This document shows, piece after piece, positions 1-7,657 of a stretch of DNA of 14,744 bases. Both the position numbers and the translations under genes were made by a program. Position 1 is the first letter of the stretch, and each line of letters opens with the position of its first letter. The notes under the pieces were generated by a model. It did no database searches and was not told where the DNA came from. It saw nothing but the letters and a program-made list of their open reading frames with translations. Source of the stretch: Pseudomonadota bacterium (lineage in GTDB: Bacteria; Pseudomonadota; Alphaproteobacteria; Micavibrionales; Micavibrionaceae); the NCBI GenBank assembly GCA_016198545.1, contig JACQIJ010000046.1:1-14744 (forward strand), given 5' to 3'.

Positions 1-78
1 AAAATATTAAGCAGTTGATAAATAATAGTAATTTAACAATTTTGGCGTCCATATGGCTTTTTGAGAGCGCTTCTGCTA

Positions 79-104
79 GTCTCGTAGCTATCGGAGACAT
101 TTTT
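79..104 (+). terminator. Possible weak terminator of an upstream gene
   Basis: GTCTC at 79-83 pairs with GAGAC at 94-98 and is followed by a T-rich run (100-104). The stem is only 5 base pairs, so this is a weak candidate for the end of a gene lying left of the window. Confidence 0.2.
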
Positions 105-142
105 ATATGTCGTTCTATTAGCAGCCCCATCTGACATGAACA

Positions 143-173
143 GCCCCGCGGCGGGGCCGGCGCGTTTTGCGCC
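143..173 (+). repeat. Two adjacent GC-rich hairpins in the leader
   Basis: GCCCC (143-147) pairs with GGGGC (153-157) around a 5-base loop. Directly after it, GGCGC (159-163) pairs with GCGCC (169-173) around GTTTT. Both are perfect 5-bp stems. They lie about 100 bases upstream of the oxidoreductase start and could be leader structure or simply GC-rich sequence. Confidence 0.35.
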
Positions 174-270
174 CGCATTGCGCCCGGCAGAGTTGTTGAA
201 TTGCGTGCGCCGGTTTTACAGGCGCGGCGGTCGAAGGCGGTTTGTATCTGAAACAAAAAACGGAGTGTTT

Positions 271-1593
271 ATGAAGTTCTTTCGTAACAGGGGTAAAGGC
301 AGAAAACGCGGAAAACGCTATGATATCAGCTATTATTGCGCCGACGCGGCCATGACGGCGCTTGCGGGACGGCGCGCGCTCACCGGCAATGCGGAAACGG
401 AGACGGTCGTCATCGGCGGCGGTCTGGCCGGGTTGTCCGTCGCTCTCAGCCTTGCCGAAAGGGACCGCAATGTCATCGTGCTCGAGAAAAACCGGATCGG
501 CTGGGGGGCGTCGGGCCGCAATGGCGGCATGGTTTCGATCGGCTTTTCGGCCTTTTATGATGCCATCATCCGCAAGGTGGGGATTGCTCATACGCAGAAA
601 CTTTACGGGCTGGCCAACGAAGGCATGGCCCGGATCAGGTCCCGCATCCGCGATTACAGGATAGACTGCCCGGTTGTCGACGGGGTTCTGGAAACGTCGT
701 GGTACGAGGATCCTGTTGAAATGAAGGGATATGTCGATATCCTCAACCGGCATTGCGGCACGAAGGCCGAATACTGGTCGCCGGAAAAGGTGCGCAGGCA
801 CTATGAAACAGAATGCTATCACGATGCGGCTTTCATACCCGAAGGATTCCACATAAACCCCTTGCAATATCTGCACGGCGTCGCCAACGCCGTCGAACTC
901 AAGGGCGGGCGGGTCTATGAGGGAACGGACGTCATCGAAATCATCCGCAGTCCCGGCGGCGGTCATTTCACGGTACGCACGCCCTGCGGAAACGTCTCCG
1001 CCCGCAGGGTGGTCATTGCCTGCGGCGCCTATATCGAACCGGGCCTGAACGAAGATGTTTCCGCATCCAACATCCCGATCCGCGGCTACATGATGGTGAC
1101 AGAACCCTTGTCCAGAGGCGTAATGGAAAGCGCGATCCGCGCCCCGTACGCCGTTTACGATAACCGCCATGTGCCGAGCTATTTTCGTACGCTTGCCGAC
1201 GGGCGCATCCTGTGGGGCGGCAAGGGCGGGTTTTTCCGCGATCCCGCCGACATAGAGGCGATGCTGACGGAGGATATGCTGTCTGTTTTCCCGCAGCTGG
1301 AGGGCGTTCGGGCGGAAAAGGCGTGGGCGGGTTCCTACGGCATGGCGACCCATGCCATGCCGCAGATCGGCGAACTGGAGCCGGGCCTGTGGTACAGCGC
1401 GGGTCACGGCTGCCACGGCCTCGCCACGACGGCGATGGCGGGCGAACTGATTGCCCGCGCGCTCGTCGATAACGATATCGCCTGGCGGGCATTCAGCCCG
1501 TACGGCCTGACCTCGACCGGCGGGACGCTGGGCAAGATCGGGGCGATGCTCGTCTACAACAGTTACATGGTGCGCGACCGCATCGCGGTCTGA
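271..1593 (+). CDS. FAD-dependent oxidoreductase, DAO family (gamma-glutamylputrescine oxidase-like)
   Basis: This 440-residue flavoprotein is predicted to oxidise an amine or amino acid using FAD. The Rossmann FAD-binding motif V-V-I-G-G-G-L-A-G-L-S lies at about residues 46-56. An acidic residue ends the second strand (V-L-E-K), followed by the G-W-G-A-S-G-R-N-G-G stretch that contacts FAD in the DAO/PuuB group. The C-terminal G-H-G-C-H-G-L region fits the second FAD-contact segment. The N-terminal S-Y-Y-C-A-D stretch before the Rossmann fold also resembles PuuB-type proteins. I chose the ATG at 271 because CGGAG sits five bases upstream; the frame is open from 136, but that extension looks non-coding. 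rimO follows 54 bases after the stop and appears to have its own promoter. The class is secure; the substrate cannot be told from sequence. Confidence 0.85.
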   Translation: MKFFRNRGKGRKRGKRYDISYYCADAAMTALAGRRALTGNAETETVVIGGGLAGLSVALSLAERDRNVIVLEKNRIGWGASGRNGGMVSIGFSAFYDAIIRKVGIAHTQKLYGLANEGMARIRSRIRDYRIDCPVVDGVLETSWYEDPVEMKGYVDILNRHCGTKAEYWSPEKVRRHYETECYHDAAFIPEGFHINPLQYLHGVANAVELKGGRVYEGTDVIEIIRSPGGGHFTVRTPCGNVSARRVVIACGAYIEPGLNEDVSASNIPIRGYMMVTEPLSRGVMESAIRAPYAVYDNRHVPSYFRTLADGRILWGGKGGFFRDPADIEAMLTEDMLSVFPQLEGVRAEKAWAGSYGMATHAMPQIGELEPGLWYSAGHGCHGLATTAMAGELIARALVDNDIAWRAFSPYGLTSTGGTLGKIGAMLVYNSYMVRDRIAV

Positions 1594-1608
1594 TAATTTA
1601 CGAAATAA

Positions 1609-1638
1609 TTGGATTTTTGCGCTGTTTTGCCTTATAGT
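1609..1638 (+). promoter_or_regulatory. Candidate sigma-70-type promoter of rimO
   Basis: TTGGAT (1609-1614) and TTATAG (1632-1637) are separated by exactly 17 bases. A start point 6-8 bases after the -10 box would fall at about 1644-1646, almost on the rimO ATG at 1648. That implies a leaderless or nearly leaderless mRNA, in line with the absence of a Shine-Dalgarno sequence there. Confidence 0.45.
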
Positions 1639-1647
1639 CCGCGGGCT

Positions 1648-3006
1648 ATGAGCGAGCCTGCGCGCAAAATCAAGGAGTCCCCGAAAATCGGCATGGTCAG
1701 CCTCGGCTGCCCGAAGGCGCTGGTCGATTCCGAGCGCATCATGACGCAGTTGCGTTCCGAAGGGTACGCGTTCTCGCCGACCCATGCCGACGCCGACGTG
1801 GTAATCGTCAACACCTGCGGCTTTCTCGACAGCGCGAAGGAGGAATCGCTTTCGGCCATCGGCGATGCGCTTAAAGAGAACGGCAGGGTCATCGTGACGG
1901 GGTGCATGGGCGCGAAGCCGGAAGACATCACGAAGGTCCATCCGAAAGTCATGGCCGTGACCGGCCCGCACAAATATGACGAGGTCGTCGGTTACGTGCA
2001 CGAAGCCGTGCCGCCGCTGCACGACCCGTTCGTCGATCTTGTTCCCGAAGCGGGGTTGAAGCTGACGCCTGCGCATTACGCCTATCTGAAAATTTCCGAA
2101 GGCTGCAACAACCGCTGCTCTTTCTGCATCATTCCGTCTTTGCGTGGCGATCTGGTCAGCCGCCCGCTGCACCATGTTCTGCTGGAGGCTGACAAGCTGT
2201 TCCGTTCGGGCGTGAAGGAACTTCTGGTGATTTCGCAGGATACGTCGGCCTACGGCGTGGACATCAAATATGCGCAAAGCCCGTGGAAAAGCCGCAAGGT
2301 GGAGGCACGCTTCATCAATCTCGCCCGCGAACTGGGCGAACTGGCGAAGGATCACGGCGCGTGGGTGCGGCTGCACTACGTCTATCCGTACCCGCATGTG
2401 GATGCGGTGATGGAACTGATGGACGGGCACGAAGCGGGCGGCCTGCTGCCCTATCTCGATATCCCGTTCCAGCACGCAAGCCCCGGCGTCCTGAAAGCGA
2501 TGCGCCGCCCGGCGAACCAGGAAAAGACGCTCGACCGCATTAAATCGTGGCGCAAAGTTGCGCCCGGCCTCGCGCTGCGCAGCACATTCATCGTCGGCTT
2601 CCCCGGCGAGACGGAAAGCGACTTTCAAATGCTGCTCGACTGGCTGAAGGAAGCGCAGATCGACCGTGCCGGGTGCTTCAAATACGAACCGGTGCAGGAC
2701 GCCGTTGCGAACGACCTTCCCGGCGCGGTGGCGGAAGAGGTCAAGCAGGAGCGCTGGAACCGCTTCATGGAGGCGCAGCAGGAAATTTCCGCGGCAAAAC
2801 TGAAAGCGCGGGTTGGCGGGACAGTCATGTGCATCATCGATGAAACGGACGGCGCGGGCGGGGCAGACGCGCGCTCCTATGCGGATGCTCCCGATATCGA
2901 TGGCAAGGTCTATCTGCGCGGCGCAGAAGGCGCGCGGCCCGGCCGGATACTGCCGGTCGCTATCGAAGACGCCGATGACTACGATTTGTTCGGAACGCCC
3001 GCTTAA
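1648..3006 (+). CDS. rimO: Ribosomal protein S12 methylthiotransferase RimO
   Basis: RimO is a radical SAM enzyme that adds a methylthio group to the conserved aspartate of ribosomal protein S12. The 452-residue protein has the expected three parts. The N-terminal UPF0004 domain has its three cluster-binding cysteines at Cys21 (L-G-C-P-K-A), Cys57 (N-T-C-G-F) and Cys86 (T-G-C-M-G). The radical SAM motif C-x3-C-x2-C is at Cys153, Cys157 and Cys160 (E-G-C-N-N-R-C-S-F-C). The C-terminal segment (about 385-450) corresponds to the TRAM domain. L-G-C-P-K-A-L-V-D-S-E and the S-L-R-G-D stretch point to RimO rather than the tRNA enzyme MiaB. The ATG at 1648 fits the conserved N-terminus; the frame is open a little further upstream, but across the promoter. 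No ribosome binding site precedes it. It probably heads a rimO-unknown-mltG transcript. Confidence 0.95.
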   Translation: MSEPARKIKESPKIGMVSLGCPKALVDSERIMTQLRSEGYAFSPTHADADVVIVNTCGFLDSAKEESLSAIGDALKENGRVIVTGCMGAKPEDITKVHPKVMAVTGPHKYDEVVGYVHEAVPPLHDPFVDLVPEAGLKLTPAHYAYLKISEGCNNRCSFCIIPSLRGDLVSRPLHHVLLEADKLFRSGVKELLVISQDTSAYGVDIKYAQSPWKSRKVEARFINLARELGELAKDHGAWVRLHYVYPYPHVDAVMELMDGHEAGGLLPYLDIPFQHASPGVLKAMRRPANQEKTLDRIKSWRKVAPGLALRSTFIVGFPGETESDFQMLLDWLKEAQIDRAGCFKYEPVQDAVANDLPGAVAEEVKQERWNRFMEAQQEISAAKLKARVGGTVMCIIDETDGAGGADARSYADAPDIDGKVYLRGAEGARPGRILPVAIEDADDYDLFGTPA

Positions 3007-3040
3007 CAAAATTTTAAAAAAGAAAGGCAAGGATAGAAAA

Positions 3041-3427
3041 ATGAAACCGTTGAATCTCGATGAACTTTTTATCATAGCCGAGGCGACACCTGTTCTGGAA
3101 CAGGTTGAGGCCGCGCTGCGCCAGTCTGGAAGCGCAGAAACAGCGGACAGGCTGAACAAACTGATGCAGGATGCAGGTGTGAAGATCGACCGTGAAATGA
3201 GGGGTTTTGAAGAGAATGAACCCGCGCCGGGCCCGCAGACGGCTGCCCTGAACGCGGCGTATGAGCCGGTCAATTCCGGCCGCTTGTCTGTTTTACTCGA
3301 TGCGGCGGCGCTGCTCGCCGGGCATGACGCGCTCGAATCGTTAAATGGTGTTATGCAGTCATTGCCGGTTCCCGTCTCCTCTTCTAACACAGATTCACCG
3401 AGCGCTCCCCCGACACCCTCGGCCTGA
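3041..3427 (+). CDS. Unknown 128-residue protein between rimO and mltG
   Basis: I do not recognise this protein. Its first half is charged and probably helical (E-Q-V-E-A-A-L-R, then D-R-L-N-K-L-M). A second hydrophobic helical stretch lies around residues 80-105 (L-S-V-L-L-D-A-A-A-L-L-A), and the C-terminus ends in a Ser/Pro/Thr-rich tail of about 20 residues. There is no signal peptide or clear membrane segment. The ATG at 3041 is preceded by AAGG at a good distance, which supports real translation. It starts 34 bases after rimO and ends 20 bases before mltG, so it is most likely cotranscribed with both. Its function cannot be inferred from position alone. Confidence 0.65.
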   Translation: MKPLNLDELFIIAEATPVLEQVEAALRQSGSAETADRLNKLMQDAGVKIDREMRGFEENEPAPGPQTAALNAAYEPVNSGRLSVLLDAAALLAGHDALESLNGVMQSLPVPVSSSNTDSPSAPPTPSA

Positions 3428-3447
3428 TATTCTGAGGACTCTGGCCG

Positions 3448-4482
3448 TTGCGCATGGCGTGGGTTATTATACCTCCGATGCGCGCGGTTCTCTCATTCCT
3501 GACGTTCCTTGTCACGCTGGCCGTTCTGGCCGGCGCGGGTGGGTTCCTGTGGGGATGGCAGCAATATGCCGGGCCCGGCTCGCTGGCGCAGGAAACCATG
3601 TTCGCCGTTGAAAAAGGGCAGGGCGTTTCGGCCATAGCCGGGAATCTCGCAAGCGCCGGGATTATAAAGGAGCCCCTGCTTTTCAAGGCGGCGGCGCGCC
3701 TTACCGGCAATCATACGCGGCTCAAGGCGGGGGAATATCAGTTTGCCGCGCATGTCCCGATGTCCTCCGTTCTCGGCAAAATCGCTAAAGGTGAAAGTTT
3801 TCAGCGGCGCATAACCGTGCGCGAAGGCCTGACGAGCTGGCAGGTCGCGCAGATTTTGAACGCGGAAAAAGGCCTTGCAGGGGAAGTGCTGACGGCGGTT
3901 CCCGCCGAAGGATCCCTTTTGCCGGAAACCTACAGCTACGAACGCGGCGAAACCCGCGCCGATAAAATCGCGCAGATGCAAAAGGCGATGGAGGAAGCGG
4001 TCGATGATCTCTGGTATGGGCGCGCGGACAATCTGCCGCTGGTGACGCGGGCCGAAGCCGTCATCCTCGCCTCCATCGTCGAAAAGGAAACGGGCGCGGC
4101 GGGAGAGCGCGCGCGGATTGCGGGCGTGTTCATCAACCGCCTGCGCAGGAGCATCCCGCTTCAGACCGACCCGACGGTGATCTATGCGCTGACGGAAGGG
4201 AAGATGAAGGATGACGGCATGGGGCCGCTGGGCCGGCGCCTCTTGCGGAAGGATATGGATATTGAATCGCCCTACAACACCTATAAAAACCCGGGCCTGC
4301 CACCGGGGCCGATCTGCAATCCGGGGCGCGGCGCACTGGAAGCCGTTTTAAATCCGGAGCCGCACGACTATCTTTATTTCGTCGCCGACGGCACGGGCGG
4401 CCATGTGTTCGCCGAGACGCTGGACGAACACAACCGCAACGCCGAAAAGTGGCGCATCATCCGCAAGCAACAGGGAAATTAG
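3448..4482 (+). CDS. mltG: Endolytic peptidoglycan transglycosylase MltG
   Basis: MltG is an inner-membrane lytic transglycosylase that cuts nascent glycan strands and so sets strand length. The 344-residue protein starts with a short cytoplasmic stretch and one membrane helix (about residues 11-32). A LysM-like region follows (about 45-115: V-E-K-G-Q-G-V-S-A-I-A, L-K-A-G-E-Y), then the YceG catalytic domain. The signature A-S-I-V-E-K-E-T places the catalytic glutamate at Glu212, and L-Q-T-D-P-T-V-I-Y, S-P-Y-N-T-Y and G-L-P-P-G-P-I-C-N-P-G are all present. I favour the TTG at 3448 because GAGG lies ten bases upstream; ATGs at 3454 and 3478 are alternatives. The stop is only four bases from the convergent dps stop, leaving no room for a separate terminator. 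Confidence 0.95.
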   Translation: MRMAWVIIPPMRAVLSFLTFLVTLAVLAGAGGFLWGWQQYAGPGSLAQETMFAVEKGQGVSAIAGNLASAGIIKEPLLFKAAARLTGNHTRLKAGEYQFAAHVPMSSVLGKIAKGESFQRRITVREGLTSWQVAQILNAEKGLAGEVLTAVPAEGSLLPETYSYERGETRADKIAQMQKAMEEAVDDLWYGRADNLPLVTRAEAVILASIVEKETGAAGERARIAGVFINRLRRSIPLQTDPTVIYALTEGKMKDDGMGPLGRRLLRKDMDIESPYNTYKNPGLPPGPICNPGRGALEAVLNPEPHDYLYFVADGTGGHVFAETLDEHNRNAEKWRIIRKQQGN

Positions 4483-4486
4483 CGGA

Positions 4487-4963
4487 TCAGGCCGCAGCCT
4501 TGCCCGTGCTGCGCAGCATCCATGCCGCTTTTTCATGAACCGTGATGCGCTGGATCATCAGGTCGGCCGTAACTTCGTCGCCATGTTTTTGCGCGACGGA
4601 CAGAAGGGGCTTCAGCGTGCCGACGATCGCTTCGTTGTCGTTCGCCAGCATCGCCACCATCGCCTTGGCGTCCGGCGTCTGCCCTGTTTCCTGGAGTTTC
4701 GTGGATTTTGACATCTCATTCCATGCATTGGGCGCGTAGGATCCCAGCGCACGGATGCGCTCGGCTATTTCATCAGTGGCGTTCCAGAATTCCGTGTACT
4801 GTTCCATGAACAGGTCGTGCAACTGCTTGAAGTGCGGACCCTCGACGTTCCAGTGGAAGCTGTGCGTTTTGAAATAGAGAACGAACGTATCGGCCAGTGC
4901 GGCCTTCAGCCCCTCGACGATTTCCCGGTTGCCGCTTCCGCTCATGTAGGATTGTTCTGACAT
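4487..4963 (-). CDS. dps: Dps-family ferritin-like DNA-protection protein
   Basis: Dps proteins assemble into 12-mers that oxidise and store iron, remove peroxide and protect DNA during stress. At 158 residues this one has the normal length. The inter-subunit ferroxidase ligands are all present with the spacing of E. coli Dps: His37 (F-H-W-N-V-E-G-P), His49 (L-H-D-L-F), Asp64 and Glu68 (D-E-I-A-E-R-I). The N-terminus is short and lacks the lysine-rich tail that E. coli Dps uses for DNA binding, so protection may come mainly from iron and peroxide handling. The ATG at 4963 has a strong AAGGAG site just upstream. The next leftward gene ends 68 bases upstream, so dps could be cotranscribed with it or use a promoter in that AT-rich gap. 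No OxyR or Fur site is evident to me. Confidence 0.95.
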   Translation of the reverse strand: MSEQSYMSGSGNREIVEGLKAALADTFVLYFKTHSFHWNVEGPHFKQLHDLFMEQYTEFWNATDEIAERIRALGSYAPNAWNEMSKSTKLQETGQTPDAKAMVAMLANDNEAIVGTLKPLLSVAQKHGDEVTADLMIQRITVHEKAAWMLRSTGKAAA

Positions 4964-5031
4964 AACCTTCTCCTTTCCTCTTCAGCCATCAATCTGGCAC
5001 GAAAAAAGAAAATATCAAGAGGCGATGCGGA

Positions 5032-5649
5032 TCATTCCTCGCCGTTTTCGCTGCGGCTCTGCGCGTTGCGGCGCTGTTGCTGACTCTGCCGGGCGCGCTG
5101 TGCGCCGCCGCCGTTGCCGCCAAGGCCCAGCCCCGGCGGCGCGTGTTGCGGAGCCAGATGGGGCGATGCTTCCAGCGTGCGCTGCCGCGCCAGATGCGGC
5201 GCGAATTCCAGAACGGCCGGATTGATGCCGCCCAGAATGCTGCCGCCCTTGTCTTCATTGCCAAGATCGGCGCGGTGAACGGGTTGACCCGATATGCACC
5301 GTTTCATGAAGTTTTCAAAAGCGGCAAGGGATTTGCGCGGCCTGACGGCGAATGCACCCGTGTTCCCGCCACCGAAGGGATCGTTGATCAGGACGAGCGG
5401 AACCTGCCGTCCATCCGCAATCACTCCCTTTTGTATAATGCCCGCATGCAGGTCGTGGCGGTGAAGAAGGGAATCGCCTGCGGACTGTTCCACCGGTATG
5501 TTCAGTTCCATGGAATCGGTATCGGCGAATTCAAGAGCAAGAAGGCCTGTCAGCGCATCGTACATGATTCCGGCGACAGGGTGATCGAGTCCCGTGTCGC
5601 TGACCAGCCCTGCTTCGCCTTCCGACGTAAAAAGCAAATCTATATTCAC
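5032..5649 (-). CDS. Unknown protein with Gly/Gln/Arg-rich C-terminal tail
   Basis: I do not recognise this 205-residue protein. The first ~150 residues look like an ordered soluble domain (L-L-F-T-S-E-G-E-A-G-L-V-S-D-T-G, M-Y-D-A-L-T-G-L-L-A-L-E-F). The last ~40 residues are low-complexity and rich in Gly, Gln, Arg and Ser. There is no signal peptide or membrane segment. I prefer the GTG at 5649, which has GGAAAGG seven bases upstream. An in-frame ATG at 5679 would add ten residues but has no ribosome binding site. A rightward open frame (5077-5745) covers the same DNA; I reject it because it lacks a good start and would run into asnB. The gene lies upstream of dps in the same direction and is divergent from asnB. 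Confidence 0.6.
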   Translation of the reverse strand: MNIDLLFTSEGEAGLVSDTGLDHPVAGIMYDALTGLLALEFADTDSMELNIPVEQSAGDSLLHRHDLHAGIIQKGVIADGRQVPLVLINDPFGGGNTGAFAVRPRKSLAAFENFMKRCISGQPVHRADLGNEDKGGSILGGINPAVLEFAPHLARQRTLEASPHLAPQHAPPGLGLGGNGGGAQRARQSQQQRRNAQSRSENGEE

Positions 5650-5710
5650 CGCATCGCCTTTCCGGGGTATAAGAGCCATTGTAGCGGATTATCAGCAAAG
5701 AAAGCCAATT

Positions 5711-5720
5711 TAATCCAATA
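5711..5720. repeat. TAATCCAATA decamer, copy 1 (at the asnB start)
   Basis: The decamer TAATCCAATA abuts the asnB ATG, its last A being the first base of the start codon. An identical decamer lies at 8160-8169, upstream of the epimerase. The core octamer in the opposite orientation, ATTGGATT, also occurs at 1608-1615 over the rimO -35 box. Confidence 0.4.
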
Positions 5721-7657
5721 TGTGTGGAATTCTAGGTTTTTTTGACACGGAACAGAATAGGGATAGGTCCGCCATGCATGAAATCGGCAGGGCGATGGGG
5801 CGCGCGCTGGCGCACCGCGGGCCCGACGGCGAAGGTCTGTGGCAGGATCCGGATGCGCCGCTGCTGTTGGGCCACAGGCGGCTTTCCATCCTCGATCTGT
5901 CGCCCGAGGGGCATCAGCCGATGGAATCGCGTGACGGTCGTTATGTCATCGTATTCAATGGAGAGATATACAATTACCGTGATCTGCAGGCCGAACTTGA
6001 GCAGGAGGGCGCGAAATTCAGGGGCCGGTCGGATACGGAAGTCATGCTGGCCGCATTTGAATGCTGGGGCGTCAATCTTGCTCTGCAGAAGCTGAACGGC
6101 ATGTTCGCCTTCGCCCTCTGGGACAAAAAAGAAAGGACCCTGCATCTGGTGCGCGACCGGCTTGGGAAAAAACCCCTGTATGCCGGGTGGGCCGGCAAGA
6201 GCCTTGTCTTCGCTTCTGAACTCAAGGCTTTCCGCGTCCATCCCGATTTCAAGTCGGAAATTGATCGTGGCGCGGTCGCGCTTTACATGCGCTTCGCTTT
6301 CATTTCCGCGCCCTACAGCATCTACGGTCAGGTCTGGCAGTTGCTGCCGGGGACGCGGCTGGCCCTGAAGCTGGATGAAGTGAAGGCGGGAAAGGATTTA
6401 TCCGTTCCGATGGAGCCTTACTGGTCGCCCGCGGAGGCTGTCATGCAGGCCCGAAACAGGCCGCCGCCGCGCTATGAGGAAGAAGCCGTCGCGGATTTTG
6501 AAAGCTTGCTGAAGGACTGCGTGCGCGAACGCATGGTGTCGGACGTGCCGCTGGGCGCTTTTTTGTCTGGCGGACTGGATTCAACGGCGGTTGTCGCGCT
6601 GATGCAGCAATTCTCGCCGCAGCCGGTCAAGACGTTCTGCGTCGGCTTTCATGAGGCCGGCTTCGACGAGGCCGCACACGCGCGCGCCGTGGCAAAGCAT
6701 CTGGGTACGGAACATCATGAAATGTACCTGTCTGCGCGCGACGCGATGGATGTCATTCCAAAAATTCCCGATATGTTCGACGAACCGTTTGCCGATGCGT
6801 CGCAAATCCCGACTTACATGGTTGCGCATTTCGCGCGCCGGCATGTGACGGTCGCGCTCAGCGGCGACGGCGGCGACGAAATGCTGGGCGGATACACGCG
6901 TCATCTTGTCGCGCCGCAGATGTGGAAGCGGATCGGCTGGATGCCGCTGCCGGTCCGGAAGGCTATGAGCGCCGCGTTCTGCGCCATGCCTGTGCGCGCG
7001 CTCAACCGCCTTGCGCCGCAGCACCCCCGTTTCGGAGAGAAACTGCACAAGGCGGCGGAGTTCATGGCGATGGACGATGCGCAGGAAGCGTATGCGACGC
7101 TTGCCGGACACTGGCTGCGTCCGGAGAATCTCGTACTCGGTTCGAAGGAGCGGCCTGTACCGCTGCACAATCCGTCGTGGCAACCCGCAGGGCTGAATTT
7201 CGCGGAACAGCTCATTTATAACGATACGATCTGCTACCTGCCGAACGATATCCTGACAAAAGTCGATCGCGCCACGATGGCCGTGTCGCTGGAGGCGCGC
7301 GCGCCGCTCCTGGACCGGCGCATTTTCGAATATGTCTGGACGCTTCCTCTGTCCATGAAAATCAGGGATGGGCAGGGAAAATGGCTGCTGCGGCAGGCGC
7401 TGAAGAAATACGTTCCTGCCGATATGTTCAATCGCTCGAAGCAGGGCTTTTCGGTTCCTGTCGGCGAATGGCTCGCGGGTCCTTTGCGCGACTGGGCGGA
7501 GAGCCTTCTTAACGAGGGCCGCTTGAGGCAGGAGGGTTTTCTGGACCCGGCTATGGCGCGGCTTGCGTGGGCGGATCACCTTGAAGGGCGCGGGAGCCAT
7601 CCGTACCGGCTGTGGAATATTCTGATGTTCCAGAGCTGGCTGCAAAGATGGCGTTGA
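5720..7657 (+). CDS. asnB: Glutamine-dependent asparagine synthase-family amidotransferase
   Basis: This 645-residue protein is a class B asparagine synthetase or close relative, transferring glutamine nitrogen to an acyl-adenylate made with ATP. Cys2 directly after the initiator Met is the glutaminase nucleophile. H-R-G-P-D-G (32-37) and N-G-E-I-Y-N (80-85) belong to the N-terminal glutaminase domain. The synthetase domain has the PP-loop S-G-G-L-D-S-T at 283-289 and later S-G-D-G-G-D-E, D-K-V-D-R-A-T-M-type and R-A-P-L-L-D motifs. The start is fixed by Cys2. There is no Shine-Dalgarno sequence before the ATG. The last 107 bases overlap the leftward RNase H-like gene. Family members can make free asparagine or amidate sugars or peptides. 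The nearby UDP-glucuronate epimerase makes a sugar role possible but unproven. Confidence 0.9.
   Translation: MCGILGFFDTEQNRDRSAMHEIGRAMGRALAHRGPDGEGLWQDPDAPLLLGHRRLSILDLSPEGHQPMESRDGRYVIVFNGEIYNYRDLQAELEQEGAKFRGRSDTEVMLAAFECWGVNLALQKLNGMFAFALWDKKERTLHLVRDRLGKKPLYAGWAGKSLVFASELKAFRVHPDFKSEIDRGAVALYMRFAFISAPYSIYGQVWQLLPGTRLALKLDEVKAGKDLSVPMEPYWSPAEAVMQARNRPPPRYEEEAVADFESLLKDCVRERMVSDVPLGAFLSGGLDSTAVVALMQQFSPQPVKTFCVGFHEAGFDEAAHARAVAKHLGTEHHEMYLSARDAMDVIPKIPDMFDEPFADASQIPTYMVAHFARRHVTVALSGDGGDEMLGGYTRHLVAPQMWKRIGWMPLPVRKAMSAAFCAMPVRALNRLAPQHPRFGEKLHKAAEFMAMDDAQEAYATLAGHWLRPENLVLGSKERPVPLHNPSWQPAGLNFAEQLIYNDTICYLPNDILTKVDRATMAVSLEARAPLLDRRIFEYVWTLPLSMKIRDGQGKWLLRQALKKYVPADMFNRSKQGFSVPVGEWLAGPLRDWAESLLNEGRLRQEGFLDPAMARLAWADHLEGRGSHPYRLWNILMFQSWLQRWR

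Larger units (their letters stand above)
1..270. other. Non-coding left edge and leader of the oxidoreductase
   Basis: I see no convincing gene here. The first 60 bases are very AT-rich. From about 140 onward the sequence is GC-rich and carries two short inverted repeats. A rightward reading frame does run in from position 136, but its first 45 codons are Arg/Pro-rich, have no family resemblance and no ribosome binding site, so I treat them as leader rather than protein. Any upstream gene lies outside the window. Confidence 0.5.

Noticed and set aside
136..270. 45-residue N-terminal extension of the oxidoreductase
   Set aside because: Arg/Pro-rich, overlaps the hairpins, no ribosome binding site; the ATG at 271 has CGGAG at the right distance and matches the family start.
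118..3390. 1090-codon open frame on the reverse strand across the oxidoreductase and rimO
   Set aside because: It is codon-aligned with both forward genes, so it stays open simply because TTA, CTA and TCA codons are avoided there. Its translation is Arg/Ala/His-rich with no family resemblance, while the forward frames encode clear enzymes.
5077..5745. 222-codon rightward open frame opposite the unknown gene upstream of dps
   Set aside because: No good start site, it overlaps the asnB start, and the leftward frame has a strong ribosome binding site and more protein-like composition.
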